DNA from: Nicotiana tabacum
Taxonomy: Eukaryota; Streptophyta; Magnoliopsida; Solanales; Solanaceae
Assembly: GCF_000715075.1 (NCBI RefSeq)
Contig: NC_134090.1
Coordinates: forward strand, 46,445,792 to 46,509,791
DNA length: 64,000 nt
Reading direction: 5' to 3'
The notes beneath the pieces are model-generated. The model was not told the origin of the DNA. It made no database searches and was given only the letters and a program-made list of their open reading frames with translations. A program made the translations under genes and the position numbers. Positions 34,031 through 46,082 of this stretch are shown piece after piece (the stretch's first letter is position 1; the number at the start of each line of letters is the position of its first letter).

Positions 34031-35185
34031 TGCTGAAGCCAATGGCTGACTCCTCTGCTGAGATGAACCCGCAAGACGACGAGGACACTACCTCCACATA
34101 TGACCCATCTCTCCATACTCATAGCAACTCCTAGGTGCTGGAGACGGGGACTGAAGGGACCCCTAGCACCCAAATGACTAGCAGATGCACCTGGCATAGA
34201 AGAGCCCTGAACTGACGGAACACGGGATGAACTCTGATCTAGAAGGGCACTGAGTGATGACTGGCCCTGATGAGAACTGTGAGAACCATGACCCGATGAT
34301 GCCCCACGATAACCTGGGCGAGCTAGCTGAGCATGCCTGAATGGACGACCTCTGTCGTGCTGAAACTGACCTCTCGAAGGAGCACCACCATAACTACCAG
34401 ATCCTCGAGGCCTCTTGGCCTCCCTCTCATCTCACTCCTAGCAACGAACTAACTCAATCTCACGAGCAATGTCAACAACCTCCTCAAAAGTAGCACCAGA
34501 CACCCTCTCCCTAGACATGAGAATACGAAGTTGAAAAGTGAGTCCATCCACAAACCTCCTAATCCTCTCTCTATCTGTCGGAACCAACCAAATAGTATGA
34601 TAAGCTAACTCGGAGAACCTCATCTCATACTGGGTCACAGTCATCTCTACCTGATGTAACCACTCAAACTGCCTGCGTAGTTCCTCTCTGCGAGACTGCG
34701 ACACATACTTCTCCGGAAAGAGAACGGAGAACTGCTGCCAGGTAAGGGGTGCTTCACCAATAGGCCTACGCTCTTATAAGCCTCCCACCAAGTGAAAGCA
34801 TCTCCAGAAAACTGAAAGGTAGTGAAAGAGACCCCGCTGGTCTCTAGAATACCCGCTGTGCGAAGAATCCGCTGACACTTGTCCAGGAAACCCTAGGCAT
34901 CCTCGCCCTCTGCACCACTGAAAGTCGGAGGCTAAAGTATATCTAACCTCTCCAGCCTACGCTGCTCATCCTCTGGCATGGTAGGAGCTACATGGTCCTG
35001 GGCAGCTACAACCGACTAGGCTGGATGTGCCCCCGGTGTCTGAAGTCCCTGTACGACCTGCTCAGGTGTGCGAGCGACGGGAGTCTGAGTGCCTCCTCCG
35101 GCCTGAGAAGTAGCTGTTGCGGCTGTAGTAACTGAGACTGCCTGAGCTAGGCCAGTGCATACTGATAGAATCTGATCCAAAGACT
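34031..35185 (-). pseudogene. Gag of CHR-2, broken and 5'-truncated
   Basis: The capsid-like retrotransposon gag core is at 34438-34704 (RREELRRQFEWLHQVEMTVTQY, RFSELAYH, RIRRFVDGL). Upstream, broken, are FSGAEGEDA, RTAGILETSGVSFTTFQ and a WWEAY motif. The zinc knuckle near 34090-34130 reads C-Y-E-Y-G-E-M-G-H with the second Cys changed to Tyr and a TAG before the last Cys. The N-terminus ends at the junction near 35190. CHR-1 lacks this gene altogether. Confidence 0.82.
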
Positions 35186-36811
35186 ACTAAAGACCCGAAA
35201 TCACAATGGGCACAGCTGAGGGACGTCAGTATGAAATAATGTACTGAGTATGTAAGGCAACAGAATAACTGAAAGTTGAAACTGAACTGATGATTTAATA
35301 ACTGAATGTAACTAAGAGTCAAAGATAATCTGAAGATATGCTTACCTGCTGTTACTGACTCAACTCTCTCCATATAGTATGTAAAATAGTTGTCCGACCC
35401 TATAAGGCTCGGTATGGGTAACTGCTCTGCCGTAGTAGGCTTGCTCATAGGCGCTCGGACATACTAGGCTTTGTATCTCGGTCATTCTGGGCTCGCTCAT
35501 AGGCGCCCGACCATAATAGGCTTGGTATATAACTTACCATCTGATCGGAGGTTGCCCAATAGGGGCCTGCCCATCGATTATAGCTCGATGGTGGTGAAAA
35601 TAATGTAATATTGTATATATAGAGACTCTCTGCTCTCTTGGCTGAAAGAAGACAAAACTAAACTGAATATGAAGTCCTGATAAGGGAGAATGTTGTAACT
35701 TATGAGACTAGAAAAATGTACATAAATTCAGGAATATGAACTTCTCTTTATGTCTCGTTATCAAACACATGTAGTTACTGGATCATGCCAAAATGAAGGA
35801 AAGGTTTAGCCTTAACATACCTTAACTCTGTTGAGTCCATTATTCATAAAACTCAACTCATAGCACCTTAATGTACAATAATGATAACAATATAACAATA
35901 ATATCATCAAGTTATGGAATGTACAACTATCTCACAATGAACGACAAGCTTATTTTATAATAAAACGGGCAGCATCTCCTCTATAATCTTTACTTCCTCC
36001 CAATTTGACATAACACCGAAAACAACAAGAACACAACAATAATAGAATAACTGAATGGAGGTTATATATATCATTTTCTAACCTTATATCCATCAGAAAA
36101 TACAACAAAACAGCACAACATACCCATATCACTTCATACACAAAACGATAATAATGTCAAGCAATCCGAAAATGTTACGAGGAACGACCAGCAAACCATC
36201 CTGCCCTTATATGGCGTTTCTCCACACCCTTTCTCCTCCCAAACTCTATAAAAATAGTAGCAAAAGAGATAACACAATAACAGTATGAAAGAACTCACAA
36301 AACAGTCCCACAAGTTCAGCAACTCAAAATTGATTTTTTAGTTTACTAAAACACGTTTCGCTTTGTCTTTTCTTTCAAACTGAGCAACACAACCAACATT
36401 ACATAATTAAGCCTATTATCCAATAAATCAGCCATTAATTCAACTTAAAATATGTTTGCAACCAGCCAACAATGACATAACAACAAACAACATACCACTC
36501 TTTCGAAACTCGCTAGGTCTAGTCTTTACGTTCGAGTTATAACTCGTACAAGCATAAATAATGGAAGGAGAAGACAAATTTACCTTGGACTGAGTAGAAC
36601 CCACAAAACCTAGCCCTTCTTCATCAAAAATCAGTCCCCCAACACAACTACAAGAAGGAGAAAGGGAAACTAGCAAGCTGTCCATGCTTTTCGGCACTAG
36701 AATCACATCGTAACACCCGAAATACCCTAGGGTTTGTGTAGGATTTTTGGGGAGAAGTTGTAGGGGTTCAGTATGGTTTTCTTGGTCTGAAATATGGCTG
36801 AAATAATTTAG

Positions 36812-36819
36812 TTTATAAG
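36812..36819 (-). promoter_or_regulatory. TATA-like box in the truncated LTR
   Basis: On minus the sequence is CTTATAAA, placed near the middle of the LTR as expected for the U3/R boundary. Confidence 0.4.
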
Positions 36820-36878
36820 ACCTTAAAAGTCCCCTCATGACCGACTTTGGAGCTTTTAGTTGAGGCATCTCCCTTTGG

Positions 36879-36901
36879 CAAGTAGGTGATGCACCTACTT
36901 G
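36879..36901. repeat. CAAGTAGGTG/CACCTACTTG palindrome
   Basis: Two perfect 10-base arms (36879-36888 and 36892-36901) are separated by ATG, followed by a further partial CACCTACC at 36904-36911. It lies upstream of the TATA-like box on minus. Confidence 0.8.
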
Positions 36902-37254
36902 TCACCTACCAGTCTGGGCAGTCTCGCGAAAATGTGAATATATCTCTACTCCAATGTTTTATCAATGAAAGGTTTACTTTGTTGGAAACTAGAATCATAA
37001 ATCTTCAATTTAGTAAGTATATCATCCCGTAATTCCATGTACATTGGGAGAAATGCTCAGCTACATTTGACCTAATTTTCAGCATATTTATATGAATGTA
37101 ACTTGTGATGACCTTTGCCAACTTTTATTCCACAATTCACTTGAATTCAAAATGTAATACACAACTATAATAAAACTAAAATAAATCATAACATAACCTC
37201 CTTATCATGTTAAGCACCCTAATATCACCCCACAATTTTATGTTATAACATTCC

Positions 37255-37825
37255 CAACTTGTCGACATTCGACGAAACTTATTTTCTTCAATTTATTTAG
37301 CTTCTAAGACTTTCAACCATCTTGGTACTTGTTATCCATGATCTTAAATATTTGTAACCTCCATGGTAACATGATTAAATTGCTTTATGTGCTTTAAAAG
37401 ATGATCTCATTTGTGATCTTACATCAATTGCCTTACGAATTACTCTCGCATACGAAAATATAGGGTGTAATAGAATGTAATTGGTTCACTTATAATGGAT
37501 AAATTCAAAATAGGGTTTGGAATTAGGTAGGACTCTACTCATGACCCAAATATTATTATTTCAAATTATGCAGAGTGTTGTAGAAACATACCTATCGATC
37601 TTGATGAACCAAGTTCTTCACTGAAGCTTCTTTTGTGTAAATCCAAATTTCCCAAGAAAATATATCATTAAAAATTAATGAGTCATATTAACACATGGCA
37701 CAAGATATACTATTGAAAGTATGAGATTGAGCAAGGTCTAATCTACTTATGTACAAAATTTATAGATTTTCTAACCAAAAAAAAAAAATTAAATTTTTTC
37801 CTTGTGAAATTTTGAACTGGTTCTT
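37255..37825. other. Unassigned junction region
   Basis: The left part looks like the 3' internal end of the gypsy element above; the right part reaches the copia RNase H stop. No copia LTR resembling 47961-48883 is present, so the copia 3' LTR is missing. No gene is seen; there is a run of 13 A near 37780. Confidence 0.4.
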
Positions 37826-39330
37826 TTAGGTGATCTTAATCATCCATAATTCTAGCCCGTTCCTCTCAAAGTAATCTCTACTTAGAGCTTTTGTGAAGAT
37901 GTTAGCTATTTGCTTGTCAGTGGTACACAATTCCACAGTGATCAAACCCTTTTCATAGTTGTCCCTAAAAAAATGATGCCTAACATCTATGTGTTTAGTT
38001 CTCTTATGATGAACTAGAATCTTGGTCATACTGATTGCACTAGTGTTATAAAAAAAAGATAGGGATACAACCAGCATCAATTTCAAAGTCCCTTAATTGT
38101 TGTTTGATCCACAACAACTGAGCACAACATGAAGTAGCAACAACATACTCAGCTTCAACAGTAGATAAGGCCACACAATTTTGCTTTTTGTATCCCAAGA
38201 CACAATACATGAGCCAAGAAAGTATGCCATACCTGAAGTGCTCTTTCTATCCACAAGAAAACCTGCATAATCAGCATCAACATATCCCACTAGATTGAAA
38301 TTACTACCTTTTGGATACCAAAGACAAAGGTCAGTGGTGCCTTTTAGATATCTCAAAATTCTTTTGACAATAGTCAAGTGAGACTCCTTTGATTTTGCCT
38401 GAAATCTTGCATGAAGGCCTACATTGAAAATAATGTCAGGTCTATTAGCAGTGAGATACAACAACGAGCCAATCATTCCCCTATACAACTTCTTATCAAC
38501 AGATGAACCAGGTTCATCTATATCCAACTTTGTAGCAGTTGAAATAGGAGTGTCAATTTCTTTGGAATCTTCCATTTTAAATCTTTTAAATAACCTTTTT
38601 ACATACTTATGCTGATGGATCATAGTTCCATTTGAATTTTGTTTAATTTGTAAGCCTATAAAAAAATTAAGCTCACCCATCATGCTGATTTCAAATTCAT
38701 TCCCCATTAGTTTAGCAAATTCTTTACTTAGCTTATTAGTAGTTTCTCCAAAGATTATATCATCAACATATATCTGAACTACCAAGAGATCTTACCTTTT
38801 TCTTTCAAGAATAAAGTATTGTCAATTTTACCTCTCTTGTAGTCATGATAAAGAAATTTTTTGATAATCTTTCATACCATGCTCTTAGAGCCTGCTTGAG
38901 CCCATAAAGTGCCTTGTCAAGTTTGTACACATGACTAGGATGTTCCTTGCTTTCAAACCCTGAAGGTTGCTTGACAAACACTTCTTCCTTGAGATAGCCA
39001 TTGAGGAAGGTACTCTTGACATCCATCTGATATAGAGTGAATTCCATGTAAGAAGCAAAGGATATAAGAAGTCTTATTGCTTCTAACCTTGCAACTGGAG
39101 CAAAAGTCTCATCATAGTTTATGCCTTCCTCTTGACTATATCCTTGAACCACCAGTCTTTCCTTGTTCTTCATCAAGTTTGTTTCTGAAGACCTATTTTG
39201 TGCCAATTACTGATTTGTCCTTGGGTCTTGGTACCGGATGCCAAACTTGACTCCTTTCAAATTGGTTGAGTTCATCTTGCATTGCATTTACCCAGTCTGC
39301 ATCCTACAAAGCCTCAACAATATTTTTAGG
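37826..39330 (-). pseudogene. Copia reverse transcriptase and RNase H, broken
   Basis: RT motifs are RLVVQGYSQEEGINYDETFAPVAR, YQMDVKSTFLNGYLKEEV (catalytic Asp; AFLNG is usual), YKLDKALYGLKQALRAWY and YVDDIIFG (YxDD box, about 38770). RNase H includes VDADYAGFLVDRKSTSG and ends with KHIDVRHHFFRDNYEKG, DKQIANIFTKAL and a C-terminus typical of the family, stop at 37826. A frameshift separates the RT halves near 38790-38805, and another lies at about 38090. Confidence 0.9.
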
Positions 39331-40491
39331 TTCAATAAGAGATAAGAAAGCATCAAAAGCACAAAGATTTTTAAATGAAGATCTGGTTTTGATTCCAGAA
39401 GTTGGATAAGTGATTATGTTCTCAATGGGATGGGAACTTTGATACTTGTAAGATTTCACAACCAACTGGTTTCCTTTTGATGTTCCTTAAATGTTTTGTT
39501 GATGTGGAATAGGTTCATAGACAGGTTCCCTTGAGGTTTGAGAATTAGTTCCTCTTTGTTCAGTTACCCCTATCAGGTTGCCCTAGGTAAAAGAACCTAT
39601 TCAATCACCTATTACTTCCTCTAGTACAACTTCAGTCTGGGCTGTGGTTTCATTTGAGTCTCTTACCAGCCCAATTCCTTCATCATCATGTTCCTGTCTC
39701 TCAGAAAGAATGTTAGTTTCATAAAAAACCACATGAACACTTTTTTCTACACACATAGTTCTTTTGTTATAGACCTTATAAGCTTTACATGTGAAGAATA
39801 TCCCAAGAATACTCCCTCATCACTTCTGGGATCAAATTACCTAGGGCGTTTTTACCATTGTTGTGCACAAAGAACTTGTATCCAAATCCCCTAAGATGGG
39901 ATATATTTGGTTTTCTCCCTTTAAGTAACTCATAGGGAGTTTTCTCTATAAGAGGTCTAGTCATGTACCTATTTATGATGTAGCATGCAGTATTTACAGC
40001 TTCTGCCCAGAAGCTATGGGGCAGTTTACTAGAAAGAAGCATAGTCTTAGCCATATCTTCAAGTGTCCTATTCTTTCTTTTAACTAATCCATTTTGTTAA
40101 GGATTCCCAGGAGCAGAAAAGTTATGATCTATGCCATGCTAATCACAAAATTCAGCAAATTTAGCATTTTCAAATTCAGTGCCATGATCAGACCTAATTG
40201 ATGCAAGTTGATTGCCTAGTTGTTTCTGAGTTTTTTTTATCAAAAGAAGTGAACATGTCGAATTCTTCATCTTTAGATGTTAAAAACAATACCCAACTAA
40301 ACCTAGAGTAATCATCAACAAGCACCATCACATATCTTTTACCACATCTACTTAATGTTCTCATTGGACCACAGAGATCCATATGGACTAGTTCCATCGT
40401 CCTGGAGGTATTTATCATTTTCGTGCATTTAAAAGAGGATCTTACTACTTCCCCCTTGCACAAGCCTCACAAACTTTGTCTTCCTTGAACT
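39331..40491 (-). pseudogene. Copia integrase, 3' part, broken
   Basis: It contains the zinc-finger end CEACARGK next to the insertion, then MELVHMDLCGPM (first Asp, about 40390), YVMVLVDDYSRFSWVLFL, and RSDHGTEFENAKF (second Asp, about 40185). FWAEAVNTACYIINR, EKTPYELLKGRKP and a GCKFFVHNN-like motif with a Cys-to-Tyr change follow at 39785-40054. Stops follow CARGK and AEFCD. The linker towards RT (39210-39780) is degenerate. Confidence 0.87.
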
Positions 40492-40496
40492 TGATG
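40492..40496 (+). repeat. Target-site duplication TGATG, left copy (outer solo LTR)
   Basis: TGATG here and at 45571-45575 bound the outer solo LTR inserted in copia pol. Confidence 0.85.
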
Positions 40497-41533
40497 TATA
40501 ACGACCCCGCCGGTAGTTTTGAGAGCTAGAGACCCGATGCCCTATTAATTGCTTCCCCCGTATTTATTTCTGCTTTTGAAACTTGACGGGATGTTTTGCT
40601 TTGGTTTTTGGAGTGTTTTGGGACACTTAGTCCCTTAACAGAGGCTTAAGTCTTAGAATTTGGACCATAGTCGGAACTGTGTGAAGACGACTCCGGAATG
40701 GGATTTTGTCAATTCTGTTAGCTCTGTTGGGTTATTTTAGGCTTATGTCTGGATTGTATTTTGGAGGTTCGTAGCTTATTTAGGCTTGAAATGGCGAAAG
40801 TGGAATTTTTGGAGATTTGGAATGGTAGTAGAATTTTTGATATCAGGGTCAGATTGTAACGACCCAGTAGGTCGTTTTAAGAATTTACGTCACGATCCCC
40901 TATTAACTGCTTTCCCCGTGTTTGTTTCTGCTATTTTGATTTGTTGGGATGTTTGGTTTTGAGTTTCGGAGAGTTTTGGGACACTTAGTCCATAAAGGAG
41001 AGCATAAGTTTTAGAATTTGGACCGTAATCAGAGTAGTGTTAAGGCGGCCTTGGAATGAAATTCTGTCGGTTCCGTTAGTTCCTTTGGGTGATTCCGGGC
41101 TTAGGGGTGTGTTCGGATTGTATTTTGGAGGTCCGTAGCTTATTTAGGTTTGAAATGCCGAAAGTTGAATTTTTGAAGTTTCCGGTTTGATAGTGAGATT
41201 TTGATATCGGGGTCGGAATGGGATTCCGGAAGTTGGAGTAGCTCTGTAGTGTTTAATGTGATGTGTGTGCAAAATTGCATGTCATTCGGACAAGGTTTGA
41301 TAGACATTTTGATCGAAAGCATAATTTGAGAGTTTTTGGAGTTCTTAGGCTCGAATCCATGGTTAATTCGATGTTTCGATGTTGTATTAGGTATTTTGAG
41401 GATTGGTATAAGTTTGGATAGTGGTATATAACTTGTTCGCACTTTAGGTTGAGGTCCCGGGGACCTCGGGATGATTTCAGATGGTTAACGGGAAGTTTGG
41501 AGTTGGGAGTTTACAGCTGAAGCTGCTGTCATA

Positions 41534-41777
41534 ACCGCACCTGCGGCTTTGGGACCGTAGGTGCGAGCCCTCAGAATCAGTTGAAGTACCGCAGGTGCGG
41601 TTTGAGGCGAAATAGGATTTGACTACAGATGCGGCCAAGGTACCGTAGAAGCGGCATCGCATCTGCGGAAAGGAAGTCACAGGTTCCAAAAGTCCCCGTT
41701 TAATGAAATGTCGCAGATGCGACTTGTTATTCACAGAAGCGGGACCGCACGTGCGGTCCCAGAGCCGCAGATGTGGT
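41534..41777. repeat. CCGCACCTGCGG palindromic cluster in inner solo LTR
   Basis: About ten units such as CCGCACCTGCGGC, CCGCAGGTGCGG and CCGCACGTGCGG, facing both ways with deamination-type variants. Confidence 0.75.
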
Positions 41778-42639
41778 TTCACTGGTCAGAAAAGAGGTAG
41801 AATCAAGGATTTCATTTCAAAACCTTAGAAATTGATTTGGGGGCTCGGGATTGGCGATTTTGAGAGAGATTTTCACCTGGGTGTTTTGGGTAAGTAATTT
41901 TACTCAGTTTTGATTAATTTCCATGAATCTATGCTTAAATTCATCCTTTAAATTCGAATTTGGGGTGGAAGAATTAGAGAAAATTGAAAAGGTTCTTAGG
42001 CCTAATTTTGGAGCTTTGATCTAGAATTTGATGTCGGATTGGGATAATTTTAGCATAAATGAACTCGTGAGAGTATGTGGATTCTGAATTTGTAAATTTT
42101 ACCGATTTCGAGACGTGGGCCTAGGGGGCGTTTTGGTCATTTTTCCTAATTTCGCGTATTAGCTTAGAATTAATTAGTGGAATCAATTACTTGAAGTTGT
42201 AATTACATTATGCAATTGATTTGAATAGATTTGGGCCATTTGGAGTCGAGTAATCATGGCAAGAGCATGGTTTCAGGTTGATTTTGAGCCGGTTCAAGGT
42301 AAGTGACTTGCCTAACCTTGCGTGGGGGAACTCCCCTTAGGATTTGGTAGAGTTAATATTTGAAATGTCTTGTACATGAGGTGACGAGTGCGTACTTGTG
42401 CTAATTATTGAAAATCCTATTTTCATTAAGTAACTTTAATTATGTTTCCTTTCCTATTTATACTACTTACAATTTAAGCCTGTTGTTAGCTTAGGGAAGC
42501 ATGTCTAATTGACTTAATTGTTTTACTTGTTCAAACTGCCTTATTTGTATTATGTGTAGCATGCTAGGTTAGAAATACCTATTTTACCTTGGTATGAGAT
42601 TGAATTTAATTGAGTATCCTTTGTGTTGCTGCTGTGTGT

Positions 42640-42880
42640 TTACTTTGGGACTATAAGACGGTATCTCAGGAGATCCCCTGCACATATATTGATTTGGACT
42701 ATAGTGCGGGATACCAAGAGATCCCCAGCACGTATATTGAGGATACTAAGAGATCCTTGGTATTCCGAGAGATCCCTAACATATATATTGAGGGTACTAG
42801 GAGATCCTCGGGATACTGAGAGATCCCCAGCACACATATTGAGGATACTAAGAGATCCTCGGGATACTGAGAGATCCCCG
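42640..42880 (+). repeat. Tandem block in inner solo LTR
   Basis: Six or so units of 25-45 bases share GGATACTxAGAGATCCxC and CACATATATTGAGG. A divergent first unit resembles the TACTTTGGGACTA repeat of the outer LTR. Confidence 0.75.
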
Positions 42881-43560
42881 ATTGTTAACTCTGTGTTGAG
42901 CGGTATCCCTTTTGTGATTATTTTGTCTCTGTTATAGTTATTGTTGTTCTCGTTATCCTGTGTTACTTCTTATTGTTAGATACTTGTAGACATTCGAAAG
43001 CTTGTGATTTCATGAGATTCCGGGTTTTGGGAAATGTAGTTTCAGTTTGAGAGTTGTATTGTATATGCCGAGCGGCATCTTAAACGCTTTATTTTGATAT
43101 TTTTCTATAATTTTGGCTAGTTTTATCCTACTGTTTTCTTTTACGCAATTGGTTAGTCTTACCTAGCTGTAGAGACTAGGTGCCATCACGACAATTCATG
43201 GAGGGCGAACTTGGGTCGTGACACGGATTTCAATTCCGGAAGTTAGAGTAGGTCTATAATCTTGAATATGACTTGTGTGCAAAATGTGGGGTCAATCAGA
43301 CGTGGTTTGGTTGGTTTCGGCATCGGTTATCAAATTTGGAAGTTTCAAGTTCATTAAGTTTGGATTGGAGGGTGATTTGTGTTTTTAGCGTTGTTTGATG
43401 TGATTTGAGGGCTCGACTAAGTTCGTAGATGTTTTAGGATTGGTTGGTATGTTTAGTTAAGGTTGCGGGGGCCTCGGATATGTTTCGGATGCTCAACGGG
43501 TTATTTTGGACTTAGAGAAGTAGCAGATTTTCTGGTTTTTGGTTGCAGAGATTTTTCTTC

Positions 43561-43900
43561 ATCGCATTCGCGAGAGGAGTATCTCGTTCGTGTAGGCCAT
43601 CTGAGAGGCTAACTGAGTTTACTCTTCGCGTTTGCAACGTTGACCCCCCATTCACGAAGGTATGGAGCACTAAGGCTACGCGTTTGCGATAAGGACCGCG
43701 TGTTCATGTAGAGTCAATGGTCAGATGGGTTCCAGGCATAATAGCATATGCATTCGCGATGAGTGTCTCGCGTTCGCGAATGGTCAGGCTAGTTGAGCTT
43801 CGCTTTCGTTAACGGTGCATCGCATTCACGATCAGTATATTTTTGGATTGAAGCAGCTTGTGCTTTGCGAATGCGAGGCTTTAATCGCGTTCGCGAAGAA
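43561..43900. repeat. TCGCGTTCGCGAA palindromic cluster in outer solo LTR
   Basis: About 12 degenerate units are present. Directly downstream come GGGCAAAATTTAAAG and TTTTGAGTTCATATCAC, as in the LTR at 49563-54397. Confidence 0.75.
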
Positions 43901-44756
43901 GGGCGTACCTGGGCAAAATTTAAAGTTCAAAAACGAGGGTTTTGAGTTCATATCACAAAATTGAATTGGGAGCTTGGTAGAAGGCAAAATTTTGAGAGAT
44001 TTTCAGAGGAAGTCATTGGGTAATAATTCCTAACATATTTATGGTTATATCCCACTAATCTATGCTTGATTTCATCATTTAATTTCGGATTTGGGGTGAA
44101 AACTGGGAAAAGTTCTTAGGCCTAATTTTGCAGTTTTGATCGAGATTTTGGTATCGGATTGGAGTAATTTTGGTACGAGTGATTTCGTGAGTGAATGGGT
44201 GTTCATAATTGGTAACTTTTACCCGATTTCGAGATGTGGGCCCGCAGAGGATTTTTGGGCGATTTTCCAATTTCTTGTCTTAGCTTTGATTTCATTAGCT
44301 ATATTAGTTTCTTGTAGCTATATTTATGTTATGTAATTGGTTTTGGCTAGATTTTGGCCATTCAGACTCGGATATTCGTGGAAAGAGCTTTGTGACAGAT
44401 TGATTTGAGCTTGGTTCGAGGTAAGTGGCTTGCCTATCCTTGTGTGGGTAACTCCCCTTAGGATTTGGTACTATTTGATATATGAGCGCCCTGTACGTGA
44501 GGTGATGAGTGCGTACACGGGCTATTTGTTGAAAAACTCCATTTTAACAAGTAAAATTTATGTTTTCCTTTAACTGAGCTACAGTAGCATATGTAATTAT
44601 CCTATTTAGTTTAGGACAACACGTCTATGTGTTTTAACTGCTTAACTGAATTCTCTGCAGCATGCTTAGTGAAATTCCCTGTTTCTTCATTGACTTGTAC
44701 TTAGTCCAAATTGTAGGATTTTCTGTGTTGTAGTTGTAATTCTATTGTTTGAGCTG

Positions 44757-44952
44757 TATATTTACTTTGGGACTACGGAACGGTATTCCGGGAGATCCCC
44801 ATATACTGCATTTTACTTTGGGACTACGGAATGGTATTCTGGGTCCCCCAGCACTACATATTTACTTTGGGACTATGGAACAGTATTCCGGGAGATCCCC
44901 CTGCACATTTACGTTTGGGACTACGAGACGATATCCTGGGAGATCCCCTGTT
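44757..44952 (+). repeat. Tandem block of about 49-base units in outer solo LTR
   Basis: Four units of TTTACTTTGGGACTACGGAA, then CGGTATTCCGGGAGATCCCC and a variable spacer. The same block is at 53597-53792 in another LTR copy. Confidence 0.85.
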
Positions 44953-45570
44953 GTCATCCATTGTGTTTTGAGCTGTTGTTCTTCTATGCTTATATTCTTA
45001 TTAAATTTCAGTATTTATTCTTAGTGCGATAATTCTTTCTGTTAAATTTTATTATATATATACCAGTAGGGCCCTGACCTGATCTCGTCATTACTCGACC
45101 GAGATTAGGCTTGGCACTTACTGGGTACCATTGTGGTGTACTCATGCCCTTTCCTACACATGTTTTTCGTGTGCAGATCCAGGTTCATCTTACAAGCCTC
45201 ATCACTAGTTGCAGTCGCTGCTGCTTATTGGAGACTTCAAGGTACATCTGCCCGCGCCTGCAGATCCTCGGAGTCCCCCTTTATCCCCCTATGTTCATTT
45301 TCTTCCTTCTTTAGAACTGATGTATAGAACAGTTGAGACTTCTTAGTAGCTTGTGACTTGCAAGCTTTCGGGTTTTGGAAATTGTTTCGTACATTTTAGA
45401 AGTGGTAATTATATATGCTGAGTGGCATTCAGTTGCTTATTAGATATTGTTACTGTTAGTAGTTAATGTTCATGCTTTTGTTTCATTTTCCACAAAGTGT
45501 TAGGCTTACCTAGTCGTAGAGACTAGGTGTTGTCACGACAACTCACAGAGGGAGGAATTGAGTCATGACA

Positions 45571-45575
45571 TGATG
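45571..45575 (+). repeat. Target-site duplication TGATG, right copy (outer solo LTR)
   Basis: Matches 40492-40496. Confidence 0.85.
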
Positions 45576-46082
45576 TTAGGCAACCTATCAACAGGTCCTT
45601 GGAAACTAATTTTTTGAGTTGACTCAGACTTGCATGTCCAAGTCTCTTGTGCCAAAAGAGGGGATATTGTCCAACACACTTAAGCAAGTGAGTTCATTTT
45701 CTAAAAGTGTGGGCAGATCTACAATATAAATATTGTTTACTTTTTTTCCCTGCAAAACAATCTTGTCAGTGATAAGATTTATCATAAAATATTTAGTAGA
45801 GGTGAATGCTACCAAGTTACCTCGATCACACGGTTGTGATATACTGATTAGATTGTATTTTAAGCCATCTATCAAGTAGACAATCTCAATAGAGTGAGAG
45901 TCCATCTTACCTACCTTTCCAAACCTAATGATCTCACCTTTCTTTCCATTTCCAAAGAAGACATTACCTCCTTTGAGGTCCTCAAGTGAAAGGAACTGGT
46001 TCTTGCTTCCTGTCATATGCTTTGAGCAGCCACTATCCATGTACCATATTTGGCTCCCTTCACTTTGACCTGCAAAAGAAAA
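45576..46082 (-). pseudogene. Copia protease and pre-integrase segment, broken
   Basis: The protease active-site motif MDSGCSKHMTG is at about 46035, followed by GGNVFFGNGKKGEI and GLKYNLISISQ. The pre-integrase stretch (FGTRDLDMQV, normally HRRLGHA-type) is cut off by the insertion at 45570 and would continue at 40491. Confidence 0.85.

Larger units (their letters stand above)
27742..35190 (-). mobile_element. CHR-2, chromovirus related to CHR-1, 5' end lost
   Basis: Read on minus, gag (to about 35185), protease, RT/RNase H, integrase, chromodomain, polypurine tract and 3' LTR (27742-30503) are present. The 5' LTR, primer site and gag start are missing, because sequence of another LTR begins at about 35190. 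LTR start and protein motifs match CHR-1 closely but not identically. The left flank is ATGAA; no right duplication can be tested. Confidence 0.88.
35190..37254 (-). mobile_element. Truncated gypsy LTR of another family (minus orientation)
   Basis: It starts abruptly at about 35190 without the usual TGTCAC end. It contains a GTCAGTATGAAATAATG and GAGTATGTAAGGC block near 35225-35255 and repeated TAGGCTTGxTCATAGGCGC units near 35440-35530. On minus a TATA-like CTTATAAA is at 36812-36819, with a palindrome at 36879-36901 about 60 bases upstream. A plausible LTR/polypurine boundary is near 37254 (CATTCCCAACTTGTCGAC resembles the post-LTR part of CHR-1). No ORF of note is present. Confidence 0.55.
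40855..43223 (+). mobile_element. Inner solo LTR (related gypsy family) nested in the outer LTR
   Basis: It starts TGTAACGACCCAGTAGG and ends GGGTCGTGACA, 2369 bases, with flanking CAGAT (40850-40854) and CGGAT (43224-43228), a five-base duplication with one change. The outer LTR resumes directly after it. It carries a CCGCACCTGCGG cluster and its own tandem block (42640-42880). Confidence 0.85.
40497..45570 (+). mobile_element. Outer solo LTR (plus-strand gypsy family) inside copia pol
   Basis: It starts TATAACGACCCC (canonical TGTAACGACC with G to A) and ends GAGTCATGACA. Without the nested insert it is about 2.7 kb and carries no internal genes or primer site, so the element was reduced to one LTR by recombination. 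It has a CpG cluster (43561-43900) and a tandem block (44757-44952). Confidence 0.85.

Noticed and set aside
36440..36868. 142-codon minus frame in the truncated LTR
   Set aside because: No known motif and no counterpart in other LTRs; it overlaps the TATA-like region.
42610..42937. Frames with repeated PRDTERSPAHI-type peptides
   Set aside because: These are translations of the tandem DNA block in a solo LTR, open in two frames at once, with no gene context.
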